62,729 bases of DNA, from assembly GCA_963606545.1 (NCBI GenBank), contig CAVCYP010000003.1, positions 1 to 62,729 of the forward strand, written 5' to 3'. The position numbers were made by a program, and so were the translations under genes. The first letter of the stretch is position 1; every line of letters starts with the position of its first letter. Positions 8,791 through 18,586 of this stretch are shown here, in pieces. The notes beneath the pieces were generated by a model, which made no database searches, was not told the DNA's origin, and saw only the letters and a program-made list of their open reading frames with translations. This DNA comes from UBA9732 sp963606545 (lineage in GTDB: Bacteria; Spirochaetota; Spirochaetia; Sphaerochaetales; Sphaerochaetaceae).

Positions 8791-9459
8791 ATGGCAACAG
8801 CAAAGGCAGTAGTTTTTGATTTTAACGGTACCCTATTTTTTGATTACCAAGAAAATAAGGATGCATGGAACGAAATTTCCATTCTTTACCGCCAACGCCC
8901 CTTTGAGGATGCCGAATACGACTCCATGATGGGCATGATTGATCCTCTGTGTGTTCAAAGAATGCTGGGCGACCTCCCAATGGAGCAACTTGTGGAGATT
9001 GCAAACCAAAAAGAAGAAATTTATCTGCAGCTTTGCAAGGAAAGAAAGCTCTCCCTTGAACCAAGCGCAATTTGTTTCATCCAAAAGCTTAAAGCTGACA
9101 ATATCAAGGTTCTCATTGCCTCCTCTGCCCCTAAAATCAACATGGATTGGTACTATGAGAACCTTGGCCTCAAAGACCTTTTTAGCAAAGACTACGTGAT
9201 AGCCGGCCGCGAAGACCTCCCTTCCAAACCGCAACCCGATATTTTCCAGTACACCCTTAAAGTGGCTCAAGTGGCCCCTGAAGCTGCAATTTGCTTTGAA
9301 GATGCTCCAAATGGGCTTAGAGCGGCTCTTGCCACTCCCTTTAAAAAGGTTTATGGCATAGAATCCCCAGGTTTTGATGATACAATTCAAAAGACGCTAG
9401 CCCCAATGATTACTTGGGACTATGCGTTAGAACATTATCAAGAAATAATCAGTCTTTAG
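8791..9459 (+). CDS. HAD-superfamily phosphatase, beta-phosphoglucomutase-like
   Basis: The 222-residue protein has the HAD motifs in order: motif I VVFDFNGTL (D10 nucleophile), motif II LIASSAP, motif III Lys in SKPQPDIF, and motif IV ICFEDAPNG. The usual second Asp of DxDGT is Asn12; DFNGT variants are seen in related Gram-positive HAD phosphatases, so it is probably still active. A helical cap lies between motifs I and II. A GAGG site precedes the ATG, and only 27 nt separate it from the aldolase gene, suggesting cotranscription. The natural substrate is unknown, probably a phosphosugar or phosphoglycolate. Confidence 0.85.
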   Translation: MATAKAVVFDFNGTLFFDYQENKDAWNEISILYRQRPFEDAEYDSMMGMIDPLCVQRMLGDLPMEQLVEIANQKEEIYLQLCKERKLSLEPSAICFIQKLKADNIKVLIASSAPKINMDWYYENLGLKDLFSKDYVIAGREDLPSKPQPDIFQYTLKVAQVAPEAAICFEDAPNGLRAALATPFKKVYGIESPGFDDTIQKTLAPMITWDYALEHYQEIISL

Positions 9460-9468
9460 TTACAATTC

Positions 9469-11910
9469 TCAGAATTTCTCTACTTGAACTGGAGGCTCAA
9501 CGTTAACCTTTACATTTTCAAATGTAGCATTGGCATTGATTACTCTTATTCCTCTGTAGGAAGACTCCGGAAGGCCCTGACACATCTCAGCTTCAGTGTT
9601 TTCAGCCAGCTTTGGGGTAACTGCAAATTCACAGTTTCTCACCACCACATTCTGAATCTTAGATTCTGGAAGTCCAACAAGGAAACCTGCACTGTGTTTG
9701 CAGCCTTCAGCCTTAATGTTTTCAATCAGTACATCTTTAATTGCCGGGGTATCCACAGAAACAGGAAGCTCCTTGGTAGTGAAAAGCGACGGGTCATCTG
9801 CCCCACAACGGTAATACATGCTAATGGTGATTGGGCAAATCACATCTGTCATGTAAATGTTAGAAGCAACCACGTCTGAAACACAACCACCACGACCACG
9901 TCTTGTCTTAATTCTTATTCCTCTATCTGTACCAAGGAATTTGCAATTTTTAACATAGGCGCCTTTTACCCCGCTAGCCGTCTCGCTACCAACTACAAAA
10001 CCTCCATGGGCATTTCTAACCGTACAATTGTAGGCCCAGATGTTTTCAGTTCTTTGAAACTGCATCATATCTTTGCCACTACCACATTTTACGGCAATGC
10101 CATCATCTCCAACATTGATGTCACAGCCCTTAACTTCAACGTTCACACTAGACTCAATATCAATGCCATCTGTGTTTGGAGAGTCAGCAGGATTTCTAAT
10201 TTCAAGGTCCTTAAGTACCAAGTTAGTGCAATTTATTGGATGAAGAGTCCAAAATGGGCTATTGTTTAGCTTAATACCATCAATTCTAACATTCTTAGAA
10301 TCTAGAATCTGAAACAATGAAGGACGTAGGAATTGACAGGCTCTGCCACCACCACCGCCGGTCTGATTAAGGTAATCAGGATTCAAGCTTGCAAGACGTT
10401 TTTCAATAGGCAGAGTAAGAACTGCCTTACGGCCATCCTGCTTCCAGGCACGAATAAAATCCCACCACTTTTGGCCATGACCATCCAGCTTGCCCTGGCC
10501 TTCAATGACAACATCGGTGGCTTTATTTATGAAGAAAAGTGGATGCATGGCCCAACAGTTAATGCCCTCCCAGCGGGTGTTAACCGGCGGATATGCTTCA
10601 AAGTCATCTGTAAAATCAAGAACAGCGCCCTCTTCAAGGATTAAATGAGTATGAGACGGCACCTCAATAGGGCCCATCTGGTAAACGCCAGAAGGAATTA
10701 CAACGGCATTCTTGCCTGCATTTTCTTTTAATACTGCATTTAAATCCTGTCCCGCGCTATACTTATAAGTTGTCTTATTTAGCTGAGCTGGAAACTCTAG
10801 CTCAAGAGCGGCGGAAATAAACGGGCCAACCCCATGTAGATTATCGGTCTCTCTAGGCTCGCCTTCAGTATAGTACTTAAAGTCGGCGGGGCGGTAGGGG
10901 CCATCCACTGAGGCGCGACCTAGGCCTGCACTCTTACAGGTATTGTGCAAGAAAAGTTCGCCGTCCTCTGCAGCAGTCACTTCCCGCTGGCAAAGACCAT
11001 CAAACGCCTTTTGGGCCGCAACTCTATACGTGCTATCCAAATAGCCCAGTCTATTCATCTTTGCAAAATAGTAGATAAACATACAGGTAGCCGAGCTTTC
11101 CAAGTAGTTTGCCCCTACGCCGGCCTTATCCATCACTTGCCACCACATGCCGCTTTCTGCGTCTTGATAACGCAAAACCACCGGAGCCAGCTGTAAGGCC
11201 AGCTTTAAGAATCTATCCCGATAGCTTTTATAAATCTCTTGGTTTGGGACAATCTCAAGTAAATCTGCTAGAGCCATGACGTACCAGCCAAGGGCGCGAG
11301 CCCAGACTTCCTGGCTCTTACCCGTTTTTGGGTCGCACCAAGGCTGAGTGCAGGACTCGTCCCAAGCGTGCCGCAAAAGACCTGTTTGAGGGTCAAGCGT
11401 CTTGTCATAGACCAACTCAAACTGGAAAGTGATGTCATCTAAACACTCTTTGAGTCCACCAAATTCTTTGGTATAGAGAGCATAGAAAGGCCCTTGCATG
11501 TAAAGGCCATCCAGCCACATTTGATTTGGGTAGCGCTTTTTGTGCCAAAAACCGCCAGATGGGGTTTTAGGCTGGCCCTGAAGCTGTTTATAAAACATGT
11601 CCAAGGCAGTCTTTAATTTCTTTTGACCGGTGAGTTTATAGAGCTCTATTATGATATTGCCCATTCTCACCTGATCCATGCTGTAATCTTCAAGCTTATA
11701 GGTTCTTACCACGCCATCTTCTGGAACGTAGTAATCAATCATATTACTGACATAATTGAAAAGTTCATCGCTTCCAAGAACTTTTGCTGCGCGATACAGA
11801 GCCTCAAGCACAATAGAGGATTTGTAACTATACTTGGTGTTCTCTGTATTGAATTTCTTAACTGCGGACAGACTCATCCGTTCTGTCATGGACTTTCTTG
11901 TATCAATCAT
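9469..11910 (-). CDS. GH105-GH28 fusion: unsaturated rhamnogalacturonyl hydrolase plus polygalacturonase
   Basis: This 813-residue cytoplasmic protein joins two pectin-oligomer enzymes. Residues 1-345 are a GH105 (YteR-like) alpha/alpha barrel, with probable catalytic D134 in MWLDGLYM; such enzymes remove the unsaturated uronate left by pectate lyases. Residues about 380-813 are a GH28 beta-helix with NTD (579-581), DD (602-603), His635 and RIK (666-668), all typical of exo-acting galacturonases. No signal peptide is present, so it works on imported oligomers and feeds the uronate locus. I chose ATG 11910 because a good -10 lies just upstream and overlaps the possible TTG start at 11925; ATG 11889 is a further alternative. 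Confidence 0.9.
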   Translation of the reverse strand: MIDTRKSMTERMSLSAVKKFNTENTKYSYKSSIVLEALYRAAKVLGSDELFNYVSNMIDYYVPEDGVVRTYKLEDYSMDQVRMGNIIIELYKLTGQKKLKTALDMFYKQLQGQPKTPSGGFWHKKRYPNQMWLDGLYMQGPFYALYTKEFGGLKECLDDITFQFELVYDKTLDPQTGLLRHAWDESCTQPWCDPKTGKSQEVWARALGWYVMALADLLEIVPNQEIYKSYRDRFLKLALQLAPVVLRYQDAESGMWWQVMDKAGVGANYLESSATCMFIYYFAKMNRLGYLDSTYRVAAQKAFDGLCQREVTAAEDGELFLHNTCKSAGLGRASVDGPYRPADFKYYTEGEPRETDNLHGVGPFISAALELEFPAQLNKTTYKYSAGQDLNAVLKENAGKNAVVIPSGVYQMGPIEVPSHTHLILEEGAVLDFTDDFEAYPPVNTRWEGINCWAMHPLFFINKATDVVIEGQGKLDGHGQKWWDFIRAWKQDGRKAVLTLPIEKRLASLNPDYLNQTGGGGGRACQFLRPSLFQILDSKNVRIDGIKLNNSPFWTLHPINCTNLVLKDLEIRNPADSPNTDGIDIESSVNVEVKGCDINVGDDGIAVKCGSGKDMMQFQRTENIWAYNCTVRNAHGGFVVGSETASGVKGAYVKNCKFLGTDRGIRIKTRRGRGGCVSDVVASNIYMTDVICPITISMYYRCGADDPSLFTTKELPVSVDTPAIKDVLIENIKAEGCKHSAGFLVGLPESKIQNVVVRNCEFAVTPKLAENTEAEMCQGLPESSYRGIRVINANATFENVKVNVEPPVQVEKF

Positions 11911-11916
11911 GGCTTT

Positions 11917-11945
11917 ATTATACAAGCAGATACAAGAAAATCCAA
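11917..11945 (-). promoter_or_regulatory. Sigma70-type promoter of GH105-GH28 gene
   Basis: Reading on the minus strand: TTGGAT (11945-11940), 17-nt spacer, TATAAT (11922-11917), then 6 nt to the ATG. The predicted transcription start coincides with the start codon. Confidence 0.75.
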
Positions 11946-11956
11946 GTCAATACAGC

Positions 11957-12985
11957 TTAGAATAAATGTGCTCCGTGCTCTTTAGCTTCTTCATAGACCT
12001 CTTGTGGCCAAACGGAAGCTTGAACTTCGCCAATATGGGCCTTTTGAAGAAGGAACATGCAAAGCCTTGACTGCCCTATTCCACCACCAATAGTCTGAGG
12101 GAATTCCCCATTAAGAAGTCTCTTATGCCAGTACAAATCCTTACGTCCTTCAAGATTTCTGATTTTCAGTTGTCTTAAAAGCGCCTCTTGGTCAACACGA
12201 ATTCCCATGCTAGAAAGTTCTAGACTGCTTTGTCTAACTCTATCCCAGACAATGATATCCCCGTTAAGACCATAGTGACCATCTGAAGTTGGCGTTGACC
12301 AGTCATCGTAGTCAGGAGCACGACCAGAGTGAGGTGGGTTGCCGTAGCCAATGCCAAGGATAAAGATGGCACCATACTTTCTGGCAGCTTCAACCTCGCG
12401 CTGGGCTGGCGTTAAATTAGGATATTCTTTTGCTAAAGCATCGGAATAGAGGAAAGTGATGTCAGTGGGCAAGTAGTCTTCAAGTTGGGGGTAAAATTCG
12501 GCAAGGCGGAAGGCGGTGCGGCGAATGACATCGTAGATGGAGCGCACGGTGCTGACTAGGTAGTCTAGGTTGCGCTCACCGGGTTTCATAATTTTTTCCC
12601 AGTCCCACTGGTCAACGTAGATGGAGTGGATGGCGTCAATGTCGTCGTCTGGACGTATGGCGTTCATGTCTGTGTAGAGCCCGTAGCCGGGTCTAAAATG
12701 CAGGTCAGCTAGGGCCATGCGCTTCCACTTGGCCAGCGACTGCACAATCTCCATTTTGCACTCCCCCATATTTTTCACCGGGAAGCTAACTGGACGCTCC
12801 ACGCCGTTAAGGTCATCGTTAATTCCGCTACCGGAGGCGACAAAAAGCGGACTTGTAACGCGGCTTAGCCTAAGCGAGCCCGATAGCTCTTTTTCAAAAA
12901 TGTCTTTGGCTGCCTTGATAGCTTTCTCTGTATCATGCTGATTAAGGATAGGTTTATAACCTTGTGGGAACTGTTTTTCGCTCAT
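11957..12985 (-). CDS. asnA: Aspartate-ammonia ligase (asparagine synthetase A)
   Basis: The 342-residue enzyme makes asparagine from aspartate, ammonia and ATP. It has the class II synthetase-like core of AsnA, including SGSGINDDLNG, WKRMALADLHF, DQWDWEK and the C-terminal GGGIGQSRLCMFLLQK. Length matches the family. A strong GGAGG lies 6 nt before the ATG. The promoter-proximal half, about 12440-12860, is visibly more GC-rich than the rest. It lies between pectin genes but has no obvious link to them. Confidence 0.97.
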   Translation of the reverse strand: MSEKQFPQGYKPILNQHDTEKAIKAAKDIFEKELSGSLRLSRVTSPLFVASGSGINDDLNGVERPVSFPVKNMGECKMEIVQSLAKWKRMALADLHFRPGYGLYTDMNAIRPDDDIDAIHSIYVDQWDWEKIMKPGERNLDYLVSTVRSIYDVIRRTAFRLAEFYPQLEDYLPTDITFLYSDALAKEYPNLTPAQREVEAARKYGAIFILGIGYGNPPHSGRAPDYDDWSTPTSDGHYGLNGDIIVWDRVRQSSLELSSMGIRVDQEALLRQLKIRNLEGRKDLYWHKRLLNGEFPQTIGGGIGQSRLCMFLLQKAHIGEVQASVWPQEVYEEAKEHGAHLF

Positions 12986-13083
12986 TTTAATCCTCCAAAA
13001 CTCATTTTTTTTGTGATTTTATAAAAAAAATAAACATCTGCAAGGATTTATGGGTTATCATTTTAACAAAGGAGAAAAATACT

Positions 13084-13590
13084 ATGAAAAAACTTGCTCT
13101 TACTCTTATTATTTTCATGGTTGTTGGATGTTTGTTTGCTGAAAGTGCCTCACTCAGTGCAAACGATTTAAAGGTTGAAACCCTTACCACTTTAAAAGAA
13201 GTAGATGGTTTTAAGATTTACGGAACAGAAGAAAAGGCTATTGCAATTCAGGAGATGGATGAAAGAACTGCTCCAGATGGCGAGATTTTTAATCTCAGAA
13301 TTAAACTTAATGGCGCTGGTAAGACAGACGTAAACTGTATTGGTTTTAGCGCAAAGAAAGGCCAGAAGGTAACGGTTTACCTAAACAGCACAAGTAAGAC
13401 TGACGAGCGTGTTCTCAACCTCTATACTCCAGCTAGCAAAGATGCTCTTGCTTCTATTCCAGCTCCACCAGCTGAAGCTGAAGATTTCACGGCCGGAATG
13501 GGAACTTTCACAATTCCTTATGACGGAGAATTCCTCATTGGCTCAGCAAAGAGCGGAATTTATATTTACGCAATTGTAATAGAAGACTAA
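13084..13590 (+). CDS. Small secreted beta-sandwich protein, possibly pectin-associated
   Basis: The 168-residue protein has a clear signal peptide (MKKLALTLIIFMVVGCLFA) and a beta-rich mature part. The pattern of a Lys-rich strand pair (KKGQKVTVYLNSTSKTDERVLNLY) followed by GTFTIPYDGEFLIGSAKSGIYIYAI resembles accessory beta-sandwich domains found attached to bacterial pectate lyases. It lies 36 nt before the PL9 lyase gene on the same strand, with AGGAG before its ATG, so the two are probably cotranscribed. A carbohydrate-binding role is an inference; no binding site can be pointed out. Confidence 0.65.
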   Translation: MKKLALTLIIFMVVGCLFAESASLSANDLKVETLTTLKEVDGFKIYGTEEKAIAIQEMDERTAPDGEIFNLRIKLNGAGKTDVNCIGFSAKKGQKVTVYLNSTSKTDERVLNLYTPASKDALASIPAPPAEAEDFTAGMGTFTIPYDGEFLIGSAKSGIYIYAIVIED

Positions 13591-13626
13591 TTTTATTTAC
13601 CAACTTATTTTAGGCCAGCAGTTAAA

Positions 13627-16560
13627 ATGAAGAAATTACATTACTCATGGGTTTTTATTGCCCTCTTGTTAGTTGTAAGTTTGTCCTGCGTTTATGCAGC
13701 TGACAGATCAGATTGGAACGAGTACAAGACTCCAGTTGTAACAGATGTTAAGCCATCGGGTTCAAGGGAGATTACTGTGTATCTTCAGGCCGTCACCGGA
13801 ACAGATGGGGCGGACAAACTGCTGGTCGAACTTTTTGAAAACAATAGCCTAATTAAGAAAAAGAACCTAGGAAAATCAAAGAATGTTGAACGCCAGACCA
13901 CTTTTGACATGACCCATAGTGGAACTTATTCTTTGAAAATCACAGCTTCAAGAAAGGAAGAAACCTCTGTACATGAAAGTGAACTTTACACTTTTGACTA
14001 CTCTCTTCCTCTTGATGCGCCACAAGTTAGTGCCAAAAATGTGGGAGCCGGAGTTCTTACTATCTCTTGGGGCAAGGTTGACGAGGCTGAGTATTATGAG
14101 GTTTTGGTTAAAACCTATGACACTGGTATTGTTGTCAAACAGGAAACCACAACTAATTGTGAGATTTCTTTTTCTGACTTAGAACAAAACAAGGCCTACT
14201 TTATTGAAGTCTCGGCTGTTCGCAACGGAGAAAAATCCACCTCTTCACCACTTAAAAAGACAGTAAAAGACGAAATTGATAGAACTTGGCAGTTCACTTG
14301 GTTTGGACAGAGTACAAAAGAGACTCTAAATCATTATGAACTTCTGGACTCTGATGATTTGAAGGTAAAACTTTATGCAGGTTCCAGAACAGAGCAAGGT
14401 GGAAAATTTACCACTTTCCATGATGGTATCTCTTTTTATTACACTAAGATAGATGCCAAAAACGAAAACTTTGAACTTACCGCTACCTTTACCGTAGACT
14501 GGATTAATCCAAGCCCAGATGGGCAAGAAGGCTTTGGCCTTTTAATCTTGGATAAAATTGGAACTGACGGGGTAAGTAGTGTTAACAACTATACTAACAG
14601 CGTTGGCCTTATAGCCACAAAATTTGAAGAAAGAATCAATAATGTAAAATACTCCGGCAAAGACGTCCTTGGGGCAAGATTTGTCACCGGCATCACCCCT
14701 GAAATTCTTGGCCAAGGGGACAGCGCCATAGCAGAAAATGCAATAAGCGAAACACACGCCTTCAGCTATGACCAAGATCATCTAGTTAAATCTGGAGATG
14801 TCTACACCCTAACCATCAAAAAAGACAACACCGGTTATCACTGCATCTTTGTCCGTCCAGAAGAAGATAGAGAATGGGTGACAAATGAAGACGGTGAATA
14901 CGAACGCAAAGTCTATCCAGAAGAATTCACCCTCTATGGCGTGGACTCCCTACTTCAGCTAGATTCCAATTATATATATGTTGGTTTTGCTGCTGCTAGA
15001 TGGTGTGAAGTCACAGTAAGTGATGTGAAACTTACCATCACAGACCCTGCAACAGACCCACCAGCGGAAGAAAAACCTGCAGACCTTGTGGCTCTTTACA
15101 CAAAGATTAACAGTCCTTCTGGCTATTATACTCGCCAGTACCCGTTTGTTTTCACGGCAAATGCAGATGGCTATATCACTGTAAAAGAATCGGCCAGCAA
15201 CCACGTTTACATAGAAAATCAACCAGTTAAGGCTAATGAAGATTTCAAGCAAACTATAAAGCTGCTGTCTGATTCCAATAATCTTTATATAAGCTTTACT
15301 CCAGATCCAAACTACAAGCCAGGAGAAAATCAGGTCATTGCTCAGTTTAACGAGCTGACTCAGAAGAACGAAGAAAACTACAATACTGTTTCGCTATACC
15401 AAAGCGTAAGCGTTAAAGAATTTGCAGGTTCCACCATATACGTAAGTCCTAAGGGCTTTGCCTTCAATAAAGGAACAAAAGCAAGCCCAGTAGATCTTGA
15501 GACTGCCCTTAAGTATTGTAAGCCAGGCCAGACCATTGAAATGGCAGGTGGAACTTATAATTTATCCAAACAACTTACAATTGAAAGAGGAAACTCTGGA
15601 ACTGCAGACCAACCTAAGACTCTAACGAGTGCCTCTGGTGCAGAAGTTATCTTAAAATTCGTCAAAACCGCTCAAAAAGGTGGCATTGTTATTTGGGGTG
15701 ATTATTGGATTTTTAATAACTTTGAGATTTGCAACACACCGGACAATGTTAAGGGAATCCAAGTTGCCGGCAACTACAACACGCTGTCAAACCTTACTGC
15801 CTATAACTGTGGAGACACTGGCATTCAAATTAGCGGCTCAGGTAGCGAAACCTTTGAAAAATGGCCCCACGACAACCTAATTTACTGCTGCGTCTCTCAC
15901 GACAACAGCGATAGCGCCAACAACAACGCAGACGGTTTTGCCGCAAAACTGACCTGTGGCGAAGGCAACGTATTTGACTGTTGCATTGCCTACTGCAACA
16001 TAGACGACGGCTGGGACCTCTACGCCAAGATTGAAACTGGCCCGATAGGTGCTGTAACCATCAAAAACTGTATTGCTTACAAAAATGGAAGTCTCTCAAC
16101 TGGCGTTGGAGATGGAGATGGTAACGGCTTTAAACTGGGTGGAGACGGAATATCCGTTTCACACGTAATTGAAAACTCAATTGCCTTCTCCAACAATGCC
16201 AACGGCATTACCAGCAATTCCAACCCTGCAGTTAGAGTCTACAATTGCACTCTGTATGGCAACGGAAATAGAAACCTCACCCTTTACGGAAAGAGTACAG
16301 GCGACCGAGATTTTGAGCTGTCAGGAGTAGTTTCTATTGCTGGAGCTATCTCTGATGACATTAAGGAAATGCCCTCTCTTGCCTCCCCTACAAATTACCT
16401 TTGCAACGGCAACGTTGGGGTAAACTCCCTAGGCGAGAGGCTTGATAGCTCCATTTTCAAGTCAGTTGATACAAAGAATGTGAACATTACATTTGAGAAT
16501 GGTAAAATCAATATGCACGGTCTACTGGAGCAATCAACAGATTATGGTGCTAAGTTGTAA
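13627..16560 (+). CDS. Secreted PL9-family pectate lyase with fibronectin type III domain
   Basis: The 977-residue exported enzyme cleaves polygalacturonate by beta-elimination. It has a signal peptide ending near VYAAD, a fibronectin type III-like domain at about 125-215 (VLTISWGKVDEAEYYEVLV), a beta-sandwich region at about 215-480, a linker domain, and a C-terminal PL9 beta-helix from about residue 600. The catalytic base is probably K774 in ADGFAAKLT, aligned with the Lys of Erwinia Pel9A, next to the Asp-rich NIDDGWDLYAK segment that binds calcium in the family. It produces unsaturated oligogalacturonides that the GH105-GH28 fusion and the uronate locus could consume. How it is anchored is unclear. 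Confidence 0.92.
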   Translation: MKKLHYSWVFIALLLVVSLSCVYAADRSDWNEYKTPVVTDVKPSGSREITVYLQAVTGTDGADKLLVELFENNSLIKKKNLGKSKNVERQTTFDMTHSGTYSLKITASRKEETSVHESELYTFDYSLPLDAPQVSAKNVGAGVLTISWGKVDEAEYYEVLVKTYDTGIVVKQETTTNCEISFSDLEQNKAYFIEVSAVRNGEKSTSSPLKKTVKDEIDRTWQFTWFGQSTKETLNHYELLDSDDLKVKLYAGSRTEQGGKFTTFHDGISFYYTKIDAKNENFELTATFTVDWINPSPDGQEGFGLLILDKIGTDGVSSVNNYTNSVGLIATKFEERINNVKYSGKDVLGARFVTGITPEILGQGDSAIAENAISETHAFSYDQDHLVKSGDVYTLTIKKDNTGYHCIFVRPEEDREWVTNEDGEYERKVYPEEFTLYGVDSLLQLDSNYIYVGFAAARWCEVTVSDVKLTITDPATDPPAEEKPADLVALYTKINSPSGYYTRQYPFVFTANADGYITVKESASNHVYIENQPVKANEDFKQTIKLLSDSNNLYISFTPDPNYKPGENQVIAQFNELTQKNEENYNTVSLYQSVSVKEFAGSTIYVSPKGFAFNKGTKASPVDLETALKYCKPGQTIEMAGGTYNLSKQLTIERGNSGTADQPKTLTSASGAEVILKFVKTAQKGGIVIWGDYWIFNNFEICNTPDNVKGIQVAGNYNTLSNLTAYNCGDTGIQISGSGSETFEKWPHDNLIYCCVSHDNSDSANNNADGFAAKLTCGEGNVFDCCIAYCNIDDGWDLYAKIETGPIGAVTIKNCIAYKNGSLSTGVGDGDGNGFKLGGDGISVSHVIENSIAFSNNANGITSNSNPAVRVYNCTLYGNGNRNLTLYGKSTGDRDFELSGVVSIAGAISDDIKEMPSLASPTNYLCNGNVGVNSLGERLDSSIFKSVDTKNVNITFENGKINMHGLLEQSTDYGAKL

Positions 16561-16570
16561 AAGAATTTAC

Positions 16571-18025
16571 TCAAAAGCCGTTTTTTTCAGCAGCTTCAGT
16601 GGCAGCCTCAATGGTTAAAGTAGAAGTGTGACCAAACTTTTCAACCTCAAGTCGGTTGCGGTCTCCATGAGTTAAGCAACCGGCACCACCAATACAACCA
16701 CCTTCACAGGCCATGCCCTCAATAAAATTCACATCAATGAGGTTCTTACTCTTTTTCAGAAGTGCAAGTTTACATTCCTCAATTCCGTTACAAGAGATAG
16801 ACTTAAGAGCAAAATTAGCAAGACCTTGTTCTTTAAGTCCCTCAGCAACAGCATCTGAAAGTCCTCCGCAACGAGCAAAAATACGACCAAAGTAGGACGC
16901 GCCATCAAGGGAGCTTTCTTCCAAGGTTGTAATATCAAGGTCTCTACTGTCAAAAAGAGCCTGAAGTTCTTCAAAGGTCATTACCACATCCACGTAAGGG
17001 CTAACTTCTGGTTTCTTTGCCTCCACTTTCTTTGCAGTACAAGGTCCAATAAAGATTATCTTACAATTTTTTTCACGGTCTTTTATGTACTTTGCAATAG
17101 TAGCCATAGGTGAAAGGTTACTGGAAATATACTGCTTCAGGTTTGGATAATTCTTTTCAATGTAAGCAACAAAAGCTGGACAACAGGAGCTTGTTAAAAA
17201 GCCTGTCTGAGCAAGCTCTTTAGATTCTGCTAGAGCTACCATGTCTGCACCAAGGGCGGCCTCAACCACAGCGTCAAACCCTAAAGTCTTAAGGCCGGTT
17301 ATTACCTGTCCAATCTTTGCATACTTGAACTGACTTGAGATTGCAGGAGCAACAACAGCATATACTCTACTTCCTTGAGCATGGCCGTTTTTAAGTATAT
17401 CTATGGCTTCTAAAATGAAAGACTTATCCGTTATGGCCCCAAATGGACACTGGTAGACACAAGCCCCGCAGGAAATACACTTAGAATCATCAATGCAAGC
17501 CTCGCCGTCTTCGCCCATTGAAATAGCCTTGACTTTGCAAGCATTCTGGCAGGGGCGCTGGAAGTTGCGAATTGCATTGTAAGGGCAAACTCGAGAGCAA
17601 GCGCCACACTCTTTACACTTAGACTTGTCGATAACTGCGGTATGGTGCTGATCAAAGGAAATAGCGCCAAACTTACATGCACTAGCGCATCTATGTGCCA
17701 GACAGCCTCTGCAGGCATTGGTAACTTCAAAGCCACCAATTGGGCATTCTTCGCAAGCTATGTCTATAACTTGAATTACATTCTTGGATTCTTTATTTCC
17801 GCCCTTTGCAATTTTGACCCTTTCTGCAAGAATTGCGCGTTCCTTATAAACACAGCAACGCATGGTGGGCTTTTTCCCCGGAATAATTTTTTTTGGAATG
17901 TCTAGTTCATTTTCTAAAAGAGTACCCTCCCAGGCATTCTTTGCCACTTCTTTCAGGACGCTGTATTTTAAAAACTGAACTTTGGTATCAAATCTTGACA
18001 TTAACTGGTCATCGCCTGCATTCAT
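16571..18025 (-). CDS. [FeFe]-hydrogenase, group B-like monomeric enzyme
   Basis: The 484-residue protein has an N-terminal region with several 4Fe-4S motifs (CKECGACSRVCPYNA and CISCGACVYQCPFGA) followed by an H-cluster domain. H-cluster loops are L1 TSSCCPAF, L2 IGPCTAKK and L3 EGMACEGGCIGG. These variants, with no TSCCPxW or MPCxxK, fit the group B class seen in anaerobes, so it probably exchanges electrons with ferredoxin. No HydEFG maturation genes are in the window. The start has AAGGA upstream, and it begins 2 nt after the DUF5662 gene, implying cotranscription. Catalytic direction, or a sensory role, cannot be told from sequence. Confidence 0.85.
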   Translation of the reverse strand: MNAGDDQLMSRFDTKVQFLKYSVLKEVAKNAWEGTLLENELDIPKKIIPGKKPTMRCCVYKERAILAERVKIAKGGNKESKNVIQVIDIACEECPIGGFEVTNACRGCLAHRCASACKFGAISFDQHHTAVIDKSKCKECGACSRVCPYNAIRNFQRPCQNACKVKAISMGEDGEACIDDSKCISCGACVYQCPFGAITDKSFILEAIDILKNGHAQGSRVYAVVAPAISSQFKYAKIGQVITGLKTLGFDAVVEAALGADMVALAESKELAQTGFLTSSCCPAFVAYIEKNYPNLKQYISSNLSPMATIAKYIKDREKNCKIIFIGPCTAKKVEAKKPEVSPYVDVVMTFEELQALFDSRDLDITTLEESSLDGASYFGRIFARCGGLSDAVAEGLKEQGLANFALKSISCNGIEECKLALLKKSKNLIDVNFIEGMACEGGCIGGAGCLTHGDRNRLEVEKFGHTSTLTIEAATEAAEKNGF

Positions 18026-18027
18026 AC

Positions 18028-18567
18028 TTAATAATCCTTTCTCTTGCTGAGATCTGTTTTAATATAATGGAAAGTCTCTTTTTCACCCTTTTCCGCTAAC
18101 ATGGTTAAAAGTTCTTCTAACAGTTTTAAGGTCTCAGGATGAATAAGAACATGAGTTTTTCTACCTTCAAAGTATTGTAGAGGACATTGTTGATTATAAT
18201 TCTTACCTTTGTAAATTTTGCTTGCTGCAACTCTGTCACAGAACATTTCAATAACATACTTTAATGGCATTTTCACACCGGCAAGATTTTTGTCTACGGG
18301 AGAATAATCTGTCCAATATTCTAGATGATGCTTGTTTCTTCCTTTATGATGGAGCCAGGCAGCCGAATATCCATAGCATTCCCGCTCCCCTTCATTTGGA
18401 CTTCTAGTTCCCTGATAGAACCTTGCTCCAGGAAGAAATTCTGTAGGTCCATACTTAGATAAATCATGTTTTAACCCCTGAAGAGGAATACCAGCCATAA
18501 AGCAATGTTTCATTACAAGATGTCTGTGCTTGGTAATAGTTTTAAAATGTGCAAATGGTCTAAACAT
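18028..18567 (-). CDS. DUF5662 family protein
   Basis: This 179-residue protein matches the uncharacterised DUF5662 family, with the conserved opening HFKTITKHRHLVMKHCF and the GLKHDLSKYGPTEF segment. The His/Asp pattern (HxxxxKH and HDLSKY) resembles HD-type metal sites, but I cannot claim an activity. It is transcribed just ahead of the hydrogenase gene with a 2-nt gap. AGGG is very close to the ATG and no other ribosome site is visible. The function is unknown. Confidence 0.85.
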   Translation of the reverse strand: MFRPFAHFKTITKHRHLVMKHCFMAGIPLQGLKHDLSKYGPTEFLPGARFYQGTRSPNEGERECYGYSAAWLHHKGRNKHHLEYWTDYSPVDKNLAGVKMPLKYVIEMFCDRVAASKIYKGKNYNQQCPLQYFEGRKTHVLIHPETLKLLEELLTMLAEKGEKETFHYIKTDLSKRKDY

Positions 18568-18586
18568 AGCCCTAATATTATCTCAT

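Noticed and set aside
8791..9459. Inactive HAD protein because of DFNGT
   Set aside because: Asn at this position is found in related HAD phosphatases and all other motifs are intact.
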